Shown: in pieces, positions 1-7,975 of the stretch | Position numbering within the stretch: the first letter of the stretch is position 1 | Layout of the letters: every line of letters starts with the position of its first letter | Source: Mangrovibacter plantisponsor | GTDB taxonomy: Bacteria > Pseudomonadota > Gammaproteobacteria > Enterobacterales > Enterobacteriaceae | NCBI RefSeq assembly: GCF_003182475.1 | Contig: NZ_QGTS01000001.1 | Location: 62,001-126,000, forward strand | Length of the DNA stretch: 64,000 nucleotides | Reading direction: 5' to 3' | Notes under the pieces: model-generated | What the model saw: the letters and a program-made list of their open reading frames with translations, nothing else | Told to the model about the DNA's origin: nothing | The model's database searches: none | Program-made: the position numbers and the translations under genes

Positions 1-455
1 ATCTGCACATGCCATCCACGTTCAGCCACCCGGGATGCCAGCGGTAGCAGCATCTCTTTCGTGGTGATACTGCCCGCGCCAAAATTGAAGCGGATCCCGG
101 TCACCCCCGCTGCCGCGAGGCTGTCCAGCTCAGCGTCACTGACGGTATCGGTGACCACGGCTTCGCCGCGCACCACCGGACCAAAAGACTGCAGCGCATC
201 GATCAAACAGCGGTTATCTGCACCGTACGAGGAAGGCTGAACCAGCACGTGACGCGTAAAACCCAGCCAGTGTTTAAACACGCGATAATCACTGACAGTG
301 GCATCGGGTAAATTGCGCTTATCGTCCGGCGCATAGGGAAAACGCCGGTCAAAAATATGATGGTGGCAGTCACAACTATTCGCGGGTAATACGACTTCGG
401 GCAGAGACGCCACATGGCTGTATTTACACTCTGCCCCTGGTTTCTCACGCAACAC
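1..455 (-). CDS. Amidohydrolase-family protein (lactonase-like), partial
   Basis: This is the N-terminal part of a metal-dependent TIM-barrel hydrolase that runs off the left edge of the window; about 151 codons are present. The protein has CDCHHHIFD near residue 27, the HxH metal-binding motif on strand 1 of the amidohydrolase-2 family, which includes 2-pyrone-4,6-dicarboxylate lactonase and D-galactarolactone isomerase. There is no in-frame ATG near the start. I chose GTG at 455-453, with TTG at 452 as an alternative, one base after the stop of the preceding racemase-like gene, so translation is probably coupled. Its position in an acid-sugar cluster suggests a sugar lactone or similar ester as substrate. 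That is inference; the family is clear but the substrate is not. Confidence 0.7.
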   Translation of the reverse strand, partial: MLREKPGAECKYSHVASLPEVVLPANSCDCHHHIFDRRFPYAPDDKRNLPDATVSDYRVFKHWLGFTRHVLVQPSSYGADNRCLIDALQSFGPVVRGEAVVTDTVSDAELDSLAAAGVTGIRFNFGAGSITTKEMLLPLASRVAERGWHVQ

Positions 456-456
456 G

Positions 457-1110
457 TTAATTCATCACCCGCTTTAACTTATTTACCGCGGACTGCGGGC
501 TACTTAACACCGCACAGGAGACGGCGGAACTGACCTGCGGGTAAGCGATCTCCATCGAGAAATGCGCCAGCAGAATGGCGTCGGCGTGCTGGTGCTGCAT
601 GGCCGCTTCGACAATCAGCTGGTTATGCAGGTGGGCGTTACCGGCATTCAGGGCATCACGGGCGCCCGGCACCACGTAGCTGGTCAGCGTGGCATCAACC
701 TGACGCGCCGCAGCCAGCTCCCTGAACTCCTCCTCCATTCCTTTCACGGCAGGCCCAAAGGTGGCGAGCATGACGATATTGCGCCCTTTTCCAAGCGCAT
801 CCTCGAACATGGCTTCATTAGGCTTGAGCACAGGTAAGGTTTTACCTTGCGCGCTGGCCTCTATAGCGGCACCGAAGGCCGAACAGGTAAACAGCACCGC
901 GGCGGCATCAATGCTGAGGGCATAGTCCACTAAGGCATCGATACGCTGATACAGACGCGGGGTAAGCGTGGCCTCTTTCGCGCGATCCACGCTCAGGGCG
1001 CCGTCCAGAAGATTGCTGACTTCAACTTCCGGCCACAGCAGTTTAAAAGTGTCATTGATCGGTGCCACAGCCAGCGGGGTGGCGTGGATCAGGACGATAC
1101 GTTGGCTCAT
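457..1110 (-). CDS. Aspartate/glutamate racemase-family protein
   Basis: The 217-residue protein has the pseudosymmetric two-cysteine layout of Asp/Glu and hydantoin racemases. Cys76 lies in LFTCSAFG and Cys199 in SAVSCAVL, and these would be the two acid/base thiols of a cofactor-independent racemase or epimerase. I start at ATG 1110, because GGAGAGA lies just upstream; longer in-frame starts have no such site. It lies 51 nt downstream of a dehydrogenase-like gene and 1 nt upstream of an amidohydrolase-like gene, so the three are likely one operon. Members of this family also include maleate isomerases and decarboxylases, so the reaction on a C4 acid is open. Confidence 0.7.
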   Translation of the reverse strand: MSQRIVLIHATPLAVAPINDTFKLLWPEVEVSNLLDGALSVDRAKEATLTPRLYQRIDALVDYALSIDAAAVLFTCSAFGAAIEASAQGKTLPVLKPNEAMFEDALGKGRNIVMLATFGPAVKGMEEEFRELAAARQVDATLTSYVVPGARDALNAGNAHLHNQLIVEAAMQHQHADAILLAHFSMEIAYPQVSSAVSCAVLSSPQSAVNKLKRVMN

Positions 1111-1161
1111 GGCTCTCTCCAGATAACAGGCTGCCCGTATTCGGGCAGCCACAACCCCAAC

Positions 1162-2232
1162 TCAGGAGCGAATAGCCGCTGCCACTTTTTCCGCAAATGC
1201 CTTAGTGCCGCAGGTGCCGCCCAGATCTGGGGTGCGGGTAGCCGGGTTCTCCAGCACTTCATCCACCGCACGGTTGATTTCATCGGCTGCTTTCAGGAAT
1301 TTCGGCTGGTTATGCTTTTCGGCATACCAGGCCAGCATCATCGCCGCAGAGAGGATCATTGAGACCGGGTTGGCTTTGTCCTGATTCTGGATATCCGGCG
1401 CGGAACCGTGCTGCGCCTGGGCACAGCAGTGGGTGTCACTGGCCATAATGGAGCCCGCCAGGCCCAGGCTGCCGGAGAGTTCGCTTGCCAGATCGCTGAT
1501 GATGTCGCCGTAGAAGTTGGTGGCTACCAGCACGTCGAAACGTTCCGGGTTACGCACCAGGTGCGCGGTGGAGGCATCCACCAGCAGGTCATCCAGCTGC
1601 ACTTCCGGGAACTCTTTCGCCACAGTGCGCACGGCTTCGAGGAACAGACCATCCGTCATATGGAAGCTGTTGGCTTTGTGGATAGCCGTCACTTTTTTCT
1701 TGCGCTGCATCGCCAGCTCAAAGGCTTTACGCGCGATACGCTCGGAGCAATGACGGGTGATTTTGCGGGTGGACAGCGCCATATCCGGGCTCGGCATCAC
1801 TTCGCCCCAGCCGCGGGTCATATTACGATCCGGATAAAAACCTTCCGTGGCTTCACGCATGATCACCAGATCCATGGTTTTGCCCTCTTTCATGTTCGAC
1901 GTCAGGAACGGACGCGTGCGTGCCGGACGCACGTTCGCATAAAGATCCAGACCGATACGGAAGCCCGCCGAGACGTTACGGCCACCCTTTTCAGGAACGG
2001 GATAGTCCGCGTGGGACTGAGTGCCGAGGATGATGCCATCATAGGTTTTCGCTTTGTCTAAAGACTCCTGACGAAGCGTGGTGCCATATTTTTCCAGGCT
2101 CTTAAAGCCTACGTCTTCGTAATCAAACTCAAAACCCAGGCCGAAGGCTTTATCCAGTGAATTCAGCACCGTTACTGCTGCTGAGGTGATTTCAGGACCG
2201 ATACCGTCACATGGAAGAACCAGAATGCGCAT
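1162..2232 (-). CDS. Isocitrate/isopropylmalate dehydrogenase-family protein
   Basis: This 356-residue protein belongs to the NAD(P)-dependent beta-decarboxylating dehydrogenases (isopropylmalate, tartrate and D-malate dehydrogenases). It begins with LPCDGIGPEIT and carries the arginine-rich substrate strand NVRPARTRPF. It also has IHKANSF with the catalytic lysine, and the metal-binding aspartates in LVDA and NFYGDIISD. GGAG sits just before ATG 2232. It is not leuB by context: no leucine genes are nearby, and it is divergent to a 3-oxotetronate kinase. The likely role is oxidation of a C4 hydroxy acid that feeds the divergent kinase and decarboxylase. A tartrate or malate dehydrogenase activity is equally possible. 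Confidence 0.75.
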   Translation of the reverse strand: MRILVLPCDGIGPEITSAAVTVLNSLDKAFGLGFEFDYEDVGFKSLEKYGTTLRQESLDKAKTYDGIILGTQSHADYPVPEKGGRNVSAGFRIGLDLYANVRPARTRPFLTSNMKEGKTMDLVIMREATEGFYPDRNMTRGWGEVMPSPDMALSTRKITRHCSERIARKAFELAMQRKKKVTAIHKANSFHMTDGLFLEAVRTVAKEFPEVQLDDLLVDASTAHLVRNPERFDVLVATNFYGDIISDLASELSGSLGLAGSIMASDTHCCAQAQHGSAPDIQNQDKANPVSMILSAAMMLAWYAEKHNQPKFLKAADEINRAVDEVLENPATRTPDLGGTCGTKAFAEKVAAAIRS

Positions 2233-2556
2233 AAAAACTCCAATAGGTTGTTTGCTTTAGATTGCATTTTTATATCAATAAATGCATGCAAGGTAAGGTG
2301 ATGGAGATCACGTTTATCTGATAAATCTTTTTGGATTTAGCATTTCGTTTACCTTTCATGCACTTGCAAATAGCAAATTCTTACGTCTTAAATCGCCTGA
2401 AACTGCTAACTCAGGGCCATTCACGCCACAGGCGGATGGGCTTTTTAATTAGCGGCAAAAAATGTGATCTTAACCACGTTTTAACAAACCGCGAATTTGC
2501 ATTTATAGACGTATAAAAGCAGTATAGCGGCATCAACGTGTTTGTGAGGAGTGAAC
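2233..2556. other. Divergent intergenic region of the acid-sugar cluster
   Basis: These 324 bases separate the dehydrogenase-like operon (left) from the kinase operon (right) and must hold both promoters. The visible elements are a CRP-like palindrome at 2297-2312 and an A/T-rich stretch with repeated TTGCAAA/GCAAATT words around 2360-2380 and 2490-2505. These words could be regulator half-sites. No gene is convincing inside it. Confidence 0.5.
2297..2312. promoter_or_regulatory. Putative CRP-binding site
   Basis: GGTGATGGAGATCACG contains GTGAT and ATCAC arms spaced as in the CRP consensus (TGTGA-N6-TCACA). It lies 65 bases upstream of the dehydrogenase-like start on the minus strand and 245 bases upstream of the kinase. 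Catabolite control of a sugar-acid cluster is expected. The assignment rests on sequence similarity alone. Confidence 0.5.
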
Positions 2557-3816
2557 ATGACTAAGTTAGGTGTTATCGCCGATGACTTTACCGGAGCCAC
2601 CGACATTGCCAGTTTTATGGTCAATGCAGGCTGGAAAGTGGTGCTTTTTAATGGCGTGCCTTCGGAAGCATTCGACGCGCAGGATACCGATGCCATTGTG
2701 ATTGCCCTGAAAAGCCGTTCCATCCCGGTCAATGAGGCGGTGGAACTGTCTTTATCGGCTTCGGCGTGGCTGCAGGCACAGGGATGCCAGCGACAGCTTT
2801 TTAAGTATTGCTCAACCTTTGACTCGACTGCTCAGGGCAACATCGGCCCGGTGACCGATGCGCTGATGAAGTTCCTGAATACCCCTGCAACCCTCGTCTG
2901 CCCGGCGGTTCCGGATAATGGCCGCACCATTGTGCATGGCCATCTGTTCGTTAAGGGAGAACTGCTTAATGAAAGCGGCATGGAGCACCATCCCGTCACG
3001 CCAATGAAGCATTCTTCCCTGAAAAAGCTGATGGAGGCGCAGTCGGTGGGGCTGTGCGGTATGATTAATCTCGATAAAGTGAAAAACCACCCGGACGAGC
3101 TAGCGCGTGAGATTGAAACTCAGCTGGCGAACAAGGCCCGTTATTTCATCTTCGACGTTCTTGATAATCAGGATCTGTTGACTGTCGCCCGGGTTACGGC
3201 GCACTTCCCGCTGGTGACCGGTGCCGCCGGACTGGGTTACGCCATCGCCGCTCTGGACGAACACCGCGCGCTGTCCGGAAAACAGGCCATGCACATTGAT
3301 GCCCGCGGGGCCAGCGTCGTGCTCTCAGGCAGCTGCTCGGCTATGACCAATCAGCAGGTCGATTTCTATCAGCAGCGCGCCTCCTCGCTGGCGCTGGACG
3401 TGGAAAAAATCATTCAGGATCCCGCTTACCTGGAGTTTGTGTCGCAATGGGTGATCGCCCACGCCAGTGATCACCTGGCGCCGATGGTTTATGCCACCCA
3501 GCCACCGCAAATCATCGAGCTGATTCAGAAGCACTACGGCGCTGAATACATCAGCGACCGGATCGAGACCTTCTTCTCTTCGCTGGCCAAGTCGCTGACC
3601 CGGGCAGGTTTTAATAAGTTTATTGTCGCGGGAGGCGAAACCTCCGGCGCGGTAACGCAGGGTTTAAACATTGAGGGGATGGTCATTGGCGAGCCGGTCG
3701 CGCCGGGCGTGCCCTGGACCCAGGTTCTCAACAAACAGCAGTGGGTCATTCTCAAATCCGGGAACTTTGGTAGCCAGGATTTCTTCCAGAAAGCACAGGA
3801 ACATTATCATGAGTGA
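2557..3816 (+). CDS. otnK: 3-oxotetronate 4-kinase (DUF1537 family)
   Basis: This 419-residue protein matches the four-carbon acid-sugar kinase family. The N-terminal domain starts LGVIADDFTGATD, and the C-terminal nucleotide-binding domain has VAGGETSGAV near residue 350. OtnK phosphorylates 3-oxotetronate (2-dehydrotetronate type) acids made from threonate or erythronate. ATG 2557 is preceded by GTGAGGAG at about 6 bases; a GTG two codons earlier is less well placed. Its stop overlaps the next gene by 8 nt, the usual otnK-otnC pairing. The usual partner dehydrogenases (LtnD or DenD type) and OtnI isomerase are not in view. Other DUF1537 kinases act on D-threonate, so substrate stereochemistry cannot be read here. 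Confidence 0.85.
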   Translation: MTKLGVIADDFTGATDIASFMVNAGWKVVLFNGVPSEAFDAQDTDAIVIALKSRSIPVNEAVELSLSASAWLQAQGCQRQLFKYCSTFDSTAQGNIGPVTDALMKFLNTPATLVCPAVPDNGRTIVHGHLFVKGELLNESGMEHHPVTPMKHSSLKKLMEAQSVGLCGMINLDKVKNHPDELAREIETQLANKARYFIFDVLDNQDLLTVARVTAHFPLVTGAAGLGYAIAALDEHRALSGKQAMHIDARGASVVLSGSCSAMTNQQVDFYQQRASSLALDVEKIIQDPAYLEFVSQWVIAHASDHLAPMVYATQPPQIIELIQKHYGAEYISDRIETFFSSLAKSLTRAGFNKFIVAGGETSGAVTQGLNIEGMVIGEPVAPGVPWTQVLNKQQWVILKSGNFGSQDFFQKAQEHYHE

Positions 3817-4447
3817 AAAACAGTTTAGAGAGGATATGGTTCGCTATGCACGTTCCATGTTTGAACGCGGATACAGCAGCGGCGGCGCGGGTAATATCAG
3901 TCTGAAGCTTCCGGACGGCAATATTCTGGCGACCCCAACTAACTCAAGCTTTGGCGATCTTGATGCGGACGCGCTGAGTAAAGTCACCATGCAGGGTGAG
4001 CTCCTGTCCGGGCAGAAAGCTTCAAAAGAGGTGCTGATGCATCTTGCCATGTACCGCCAGCGCCCGCAATGCGGCGGCATCGTTCACCTGCACTCTCCCT
4101 GGCTAACCGCCCTGTCGTGCCTGCCAGGTATCGATCCTGAAAATGCCCTACCCCCGATTACCCCCTATTACGTAATGCGCGTGGGTAAACTTCCCGTTGT
4201 GCCTTATATTCGTCCGGGTTCACCGCTGATTGCGGAGCATGTTGAAAAACTGGCGGCGGAACATAATTCCATTCTTCTGGCCAATCACGGCCCTATTATT
4301 TCTGGAAAAGATATCCGTGAGGCGGTATTTAATGCCGAAGAATTAGAGGAGACGGCAAAACTTTATTTCATGCTTAAGCCTTTTGGTATGAATACTCTGA
4401 CCCAGGAAAATGTCGACGAACTCAACGCCACATTTAATATGAAGTAA
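3809..4447 (+). CDS. otnC: 3-oxotetronate 4-phosphate decarboxylase (class II aldolase family)
   Basis: The 212-residue protein is a class II aldolase/adducin-fold enzyme. It has SSGGAGNISLK near the N-terminus, the zinc-ligand HLHSPW motif, and NHGPIIS near the C-terminus. OtnC converts 3-oxotetronate 4-phosphate to dihydroxyacetone phosphate and CO2, giving a direct entry to glycolysis. ATG 3809 overlaps the kinase stop by 8 nt and lies 11 bases after CAGGA in the kinase tail. Fuculose-phosphate-type aldolases share the fold, but the coupling to otnK makes the decarboxylase role the best reading. Confidence 0.85.
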   Translation: MSEKQFREDMVRYARSMFERGYSSGGAGNISLKLPDGNILATPTNSSFGDLDADALSKVTMQGELLSGQKASKEVLMHLAMYRQRPQCGGIVHLHSPWLTALSCLPGIDPENALPPITPYYVMRVGKLPVVPYIRPGSPLIAEHVEKLAAEHNSILLANHGPIISGKDIREAVFNAEELEETAKLYFMLKPFGMNTLTQENVDELNATFNMK

Positions 4448-4527
4448 ATAACAACTGAAAGCCTCTGCGTAATATATTACGCAGGGTTTACCCTGCCTGT
4501 GTCACCCAAATTATAATAAGGCCATCT

Positions 4528-5829
4528 ATGTCTCTTATGCTTATCACCGGGATAGTTATGTTTGTCATATTAACCTGGTGTCTCCTGAAAAACATATTCC
4601 CTCCCAGTATCTTATTTATTGTCCTGCCAACTGCTGCGGCATTAGTGTGTGGCTTCGGTTTCAAAGAGTTAGGCGACTATGTTGCCCAAGGTTTGAAATC
4701 TGTGGTGGGCACAGCAACGCTCGTTGCCTTCAGCGCCATGTTTTTTACCCTGATGAAAGAGGCCGGGGTATTCGACGTAATTGTTCGCTTTATCCTGCGC
4801 TTCATTATGCCCTCCACATTTTCGGTGTTAATCGCGACCCTCGTAATTGCATCCATTTGCAGTCTGGATGGTAACGCGTATGCGACTCTGCTGGTGACAG
4901 TACCCGCCCTGCTGCCAATCTATGAGAAGATGAACATCAGCAAAAAGACGTTGTTACTCTTGATCACTGTGGGTGTAGGCGTCACCGGGATCACCCCCTG
5001 GGGCGGATCGCTTAACAGAGCAATCGCGGTGACGCATCTGGATATTCTGGATGTCTATTACCGCCTAATCCCGCTCCAGGCAATTCTGTTTGTGCTGGGC
5101 GTGATGCTGTGTTGGTTTATGGCGAAGATCGAAAACAGAAGCGGCTCAGGTATTTCACCGGATGATTTTCATCATATGCGCGCCGATATGCTCACCTGCA
5201 AAACAGCTCATAATCCCTGGTTGCTGAAACTGAACTTCGCATTAGTTATTGCCACCATTGTTATACTGGTATCAGGCCTGGTTGCTGGCAATTATCTGTT
5301 TATGATTGCTTTTTCGCTAGCGGTTATTATCAATTATCCTGACGCAAAGAAAGCCCAACAAAAAATAAAAGAATATGCCCTGACAATATTTCCCGTGATC
5401 GTTATATTTTTAACCATCGGTGTGTTTGTTGGCATTCTGCAAAATACCGGCATTATTAAAGTATTAGTGAGTGAGATCGCCGAAATCTTCCCCACCAGCC
5501 TGGGTCCCTATCTGTATCTTATTCTCGCGGCCTTCAGCGTGCCAATCGTTATTCTGATAGGTTCCGATGCTTTCTATTTTGCTCTGTTACCTCTCGCGGT
5601 CGGCCTTGGCCAGAGCTTCGCCGTGTCGCCTCTGCACGTTACGATTGCCATGCTCATTACTGAACAGATTGGCTTGCTGCTGAGTCCGGTTATACCGGCC
5701 ACGCATCTCGGACTGAGTCTGCTCAATTTACGCGTTGATGAACATATCAGACACTCTATGACGAAAGTCTGGATCATGAGCGTTTGCGCGCTCATCGCAG
5801 CACTGGTAATCGGAACTATCCCTGTGTGA
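4528..5829 (+). CDS. CitMHS-family carboxylate transporter
   Basis: This 433-residue polytopic membrane protein has about 11-12 hydrophobic segments. Its length and pattern, including SLDGNAYATLLVTVPALLP and GITPWGGSLNRA in the first half, fit the CitMHS/ion-transporter superfamily, which moves citrate-metal complexes or other carboxylates with protons. It follows otnC by 80 nt, with ATAAGG upstream of ATG 4528. It is the only transporter in this cluster, so it probably imports the tetronate or related acid. Citrate itself is possible but does not fit its neighbours. Confidence 0.75.
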   Translation: MSLMLITGIVMFVILTWCLLKNIFPPSILFIVLPTAAALVCGFGFKELGDYVAQGLKSVVGTATLVAFSAMFFTLMKEAGVFDVIVRFILRFIMPSTFSVLIATLVIASICSLDGNAYATLLVTVPALLPIYEKMNISKKTLLLLITVGVGVTGITPWGGSLNRAIAVTHLDILDVYYRLIPLQAILFVLGVMLCWFMAKIENRSGSGISPDDFHHMRADMLTCKTAHNPWLLKLNFALVIATIVILVSGLVAGNYLFMIAFSLAVIINYPDAKKAQQKIKEYALTIFPVIVIFLTIGVFVGILQNTGIIKVLVSEIAEIFPTSLGPYLYLILAAFSVPIVILIGSDAFYFALLPLAVGLGQSFAVSPLHVTIAMLITEQIGLLLSPVIPATHLGLSLLNLRVDEHIRHSMTKVWIMSVCALIAALVIGTIPV

Positions 5830-6012
5830 GAGTAAGACAAAAACCTCACTTGAGGCAGTGAATAAGGTAAGGGCAGAATAATCTTCGAAATAGAAGTGCG
5901 TTACCAGGCGCTAGCCCTTCTGCATACAAATGTCCGCTTTGGCACAGAATGTGCCTATCAGCAATATAAAAGCATTCAGATATATATCATTTCTATGAAC
6001 ATACCCGATTAA

Positions 6013-6043
6013 CGGCAGAATCTCACGATTCTGCCGCTTTTTT
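6013..6043 (+). terminator. Intrinsic terminator
   Basis: CGGCAGAAT-CTC-ACGATTCTGCCG forms a strong stem and is followed by CTTTTTTATT. It ends transcription from the CitMHS operon. Confidence 0.75.
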
Positions 6044-6109
6044 ATTATTTTTCTGGGAAGTAGTAATGAGCAACTCTGAAGGTTGGTAGTCATTTTAACA
6101 AACGCTTTC

Positions 6110-6330
6110 TGGTCTGCCGCAGTGGGCATCGGCTGATTGCGTAGCAGGGCCACTGGTATCTGCCGGTATCACCGGCATTAACATTGAAAACGACCAGGGC
6201 AGTCACGTCCGCCTGATAATTCGTGATGCCGAAGGTCGGATAGTTGATGGGCATGGAACTTTTAACCGGATGCCGGTGAAGGTCTTAGCCGCTATAACCG
6301 CAGGACAGGCATCCACACCGACACCTTCCC
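6110..6330 (+). pseudogene. YkfF-like (DUF905 family) remnant
   Basis: Two reading frames together recall the small YkfF/DUF905 protein of CP4-type islands. The first frame (about 6120-6248) gives NIENDQGSHVRLIIRDAEGR. After a shift near 6243-6250 the second gives WNF-stop-PDAGEGLSRYNRRTGIHTDT. The stop TAA at 6263-6265 replaces the expected Glu codon of the WNFEPDAG motif. The gene is thus broken by at least one indel and one nonsense change. It sits just upstream of yfjX, as small DUF905 genes do in such islands. Its exact ends cannot be fixed. Confidence 0.6.
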
Positions 6331-6439
6331 TCCGCTGACTCCGAATCATTTAACAGCAACATTTCACCTTCCCAAATGCGCTTTATTACCTCATACGCCA
6401 GGCATCGCCGCTGGCGTTTTTTATTGACGGAGAAAATCC

Positions 6440-6898
6440 ATGACGACACAAAAGCAATGCGAATTGGTGCCCGCTAATGAACCTCAATTTGACCTTACTG
6501 CAACACCAGTACCTGACGAACAGCGTCTCGATTTCTGGCCGCTGTACTTTGGCACTATCCCGCAGTGGATAACGCTGGAACCACGCATTTTCGCCTGGAT
6601 GGACCGCTTCTGTGATGAGTACAACGGCGGTATCTGGTCCTTTTACACGCTCAGCAATGGCGGCGCGTTTATGGCTCCCGATGCTGACAGTGATGATAAA
6701 TGGCATCTGCTCAACAGCATGAACGGCAATGATGCGGAAATGAGCGCGGAAGCCGCCGGTATCGCTGCCTGCCTGATTGAATACAGCCATCACGCCTGTC
6801 GCACCGAATGCGATGCCATGACTGAGCACTATTACCGACTGCGGGATTATGCCCTGCAGCACCCTGAATCCAGCACCATTCTGCGCATTATTGATTGA
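6440..6898 (+). CDS. yfjX: Antirestriction protein, YfjX/YafX (ArdB/KlcA) family
   Basis: The 152-residue protein closely resembles CP4-57 YfjX in length and sequence, with blocks such as PVPDEQR, FYTLSNGGAF, SYSHHACRTECDAM-like text and YYRLRDYA. ArdB/KlcA-type proteins reduce the action of type I restriction systems on incoming DNA in vivo without being DNA mimics. GGAG lies 9 bases before ATG 6440. It begins the cassette yfjX-yfjY-ypjJ-yfjZ-ypjF; its reading frame is intact although several neighbours are not. Confidence 0.9.
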   Translation: MTTQKQCELVPANEPQFDLTATPVPDEQRLDFWPLYFGTIPQWITLEPRIFAWMDRFCDEYNGGIWSFYTLSNGGAFMAPDADSDDKWHLLNSMNGNDAEMSAEAAGIAACLIEYSHHACRTECDAMTEHYYRLRDYALQHPESSTILRIID

Positions 6899-6906
6899 GG
6901 ATACTC

Positions 6907-7389
6907 ATGATGGAACAGTCAATCTCCCCACTGGCTCCGGTACTCCCACTAAGCGCACAACGCACTGTGCAACATGCCCTGGCCCTGCTTGACCGCCACC
7001 TGCGCGAAACTGGCGTGGCGTTTACCTCCACACAGGCCGCCCGCGACTGGCTGCGGTTGAAAATGGCCGGGCTTGAGCGAGAGGAGTTTATGGTGCTTTA
7101 TCTCAATCAGCAGAACCAGTTGATTGCCCACGAAACCCTGTTTGCCGGTTCCATTAGCAGCACCGAGGTACATCCCCGTGAAGTGGTCAAGCGGGCTCTG
7201 TACTTTAATGCGGCAGCAGTGTTATTTGCGCACAACCACCCTTCCGGTGACACCACACCCAGTCAGGCCGATAAAGCTGTCACGCAGCGTCTGGTGCAGG
7301 CGCTCCAGCTCGTTGATATCCGTGTGCCTGATCACCTTATCGTCGGTGGCACGCAGGTATTGTCGTTCGCTGAACACGGTCTGCTTTGA
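6907..7389 (+). CDS. yfjY: RadC-like JAB-domain protein YfjY/YeeS
   Basis: The 160-residue protein is a RadC/MPN-fold protein. It shows EEFMVLYLNQQNQL, the JAB metal motif HNHPSGDTTPSQAD, and the C-terminal DHLIVGG...SFAEHGLL. RadC homologs carry the JAMM zinc-binding signature, but their biochemical role is unsettled, and island copies are called DNA-repair proteins only by tradition. I start at ATG 6907 because TGAGGA ends 6 bases upstream; an ATG directly follows. The gene starts 8 bases after yfjX ends, so the two are co-transcribed. Confidence 0.88.
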   Translation: MMEQSISPLAPVLPLSAQRTVQHALALLDRHLRETGVAFTSTQAARDWLRLKMAGLEREEFMVLYLNQQNQLIAHETLFAGSISSTEVHPREVVKRALYFNAAAVLFAHNHPSGDTTPSQADKAVTQRLVQALQLVDIRVPDHLIVGGTQVLSFAEHGLL

Positions 7390-7397
7390 GGTATTAC

Positions 7398-7619
7398 ATG
7401 AAAATTATCAGTAAACGCCGGGCGATGACGATTTACCGTCAGCATCCGGCCTCCCGTATTTTTCGCTACTGAACCGGCAGATACCAGTGGCGCGGCAGTG
7501 TCTGTCATTACACCGGTCAGGTAGTTCCTGACATTCCCGGCGTGCTGGCGGTATACGCCGAACGTCGCCAGGACCGCAACGGGCCGTATGCCTGCCTAAT
7601 GAGTATTACCCTGAACTGA
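7398..7619 (+). pseudogene. ypjJ: YpjJ/YeeT-like (DUF987) gene with a nonsense codon
   Basis: The frame from ATG 7398 to TGA 7617 is 222 bases, the expected length for this 73-residue family. It reads MKIISKRRAMTIYRQHPASR before and TGRYQWRG...DIPGVLAVYAERR...LMSITLN after an in-frame TGA at 7470-7472. In relatives that position is a cysteine (FCTGKY), so one base change (TGC or TGT to TGA) explains the break. There is no sign of other damage. The function of the family is unknown; it always sits between the RadC-like and antitoxin genes. Confidence 0.8.
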
Positions 7620-7637
7620 CAATAAAGGAGGCTATAA

Positions 7638-7955
7638 ATGAGTAACATCACATGGGGCCTGCAGCGGGACATTACGCCACGCCTGGGAGCCCGTCTGGTG
7701 CAGGAGGGGAACCGGCTGCACTATCTGGCTGAGCGGGCAAATATCACCGATAAGTTTAGTGATGCCGAGTGTCTGAAGTTGGATGTCGCATTCTCGCATT
7801 TTATCAGTCAGATGGAATCAATGCTGACCACTGGTGAAATGAATCCTCGCCATGCCCACTGTGTCACCCTGTACCACAATGGTTTCACCTGCGAAGCCGA
7901 TACCCTTGGTAGTTGCGGCTACGTATATATCGCCATTTATCCAACTAAACGCTAA
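7638..7955 (+). CDS. yfjZ: Antitoxin YfjZ (CbeA/YeeU family)
   Basis: The 105-residue product has the same length as CP4-57 YfjZ and is nearly collinear with it, with [43 protein letters not shown] and [12 protein letters not shown]. CbeA/YfjZ proteins are type IV antitoxins: they promote MreB and FtsZ filament bundling and so oppose CbtA/YpjF toxins rather than binding them. AAAGGAGG at 7624-7631 is a strong ribosome site for ATG 7638. The frame is intact even though the partner toxin is broken. Confidence 0.92.
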   Translation: MSNITWGLQRDITPRLGARLVQEGNRLHYLAERANITDKFSDAECLKLDVAFSHFISQMESMLTTGEMNPRHAHCVTLYHNGFTCEADTLGSCGYVYIAIYPTKR

Positions 7956-7975
7956 CGAATTTCACGAGAGCAAAC

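Larger units (their letters stand above)
5830..6439. other. Gap between acid-sugar cluster and island remnant
   Basis: These 610 bases hold an intrinsic terminator at 6013-6043 and a degenerate ykfF-like gene at about 6110-6330. A short region before yfjX contains a CCAGGCATCGCCGCTGG hairpin (about 6401-6417) followed by TTTTTT. I see nothing else. Confidence 0.6.

Noticed and set aside
2331-2516. 61-residue frame in the divergent spacer
   Set aside because: It lies across the promoter region and shows no protein-like pattern.
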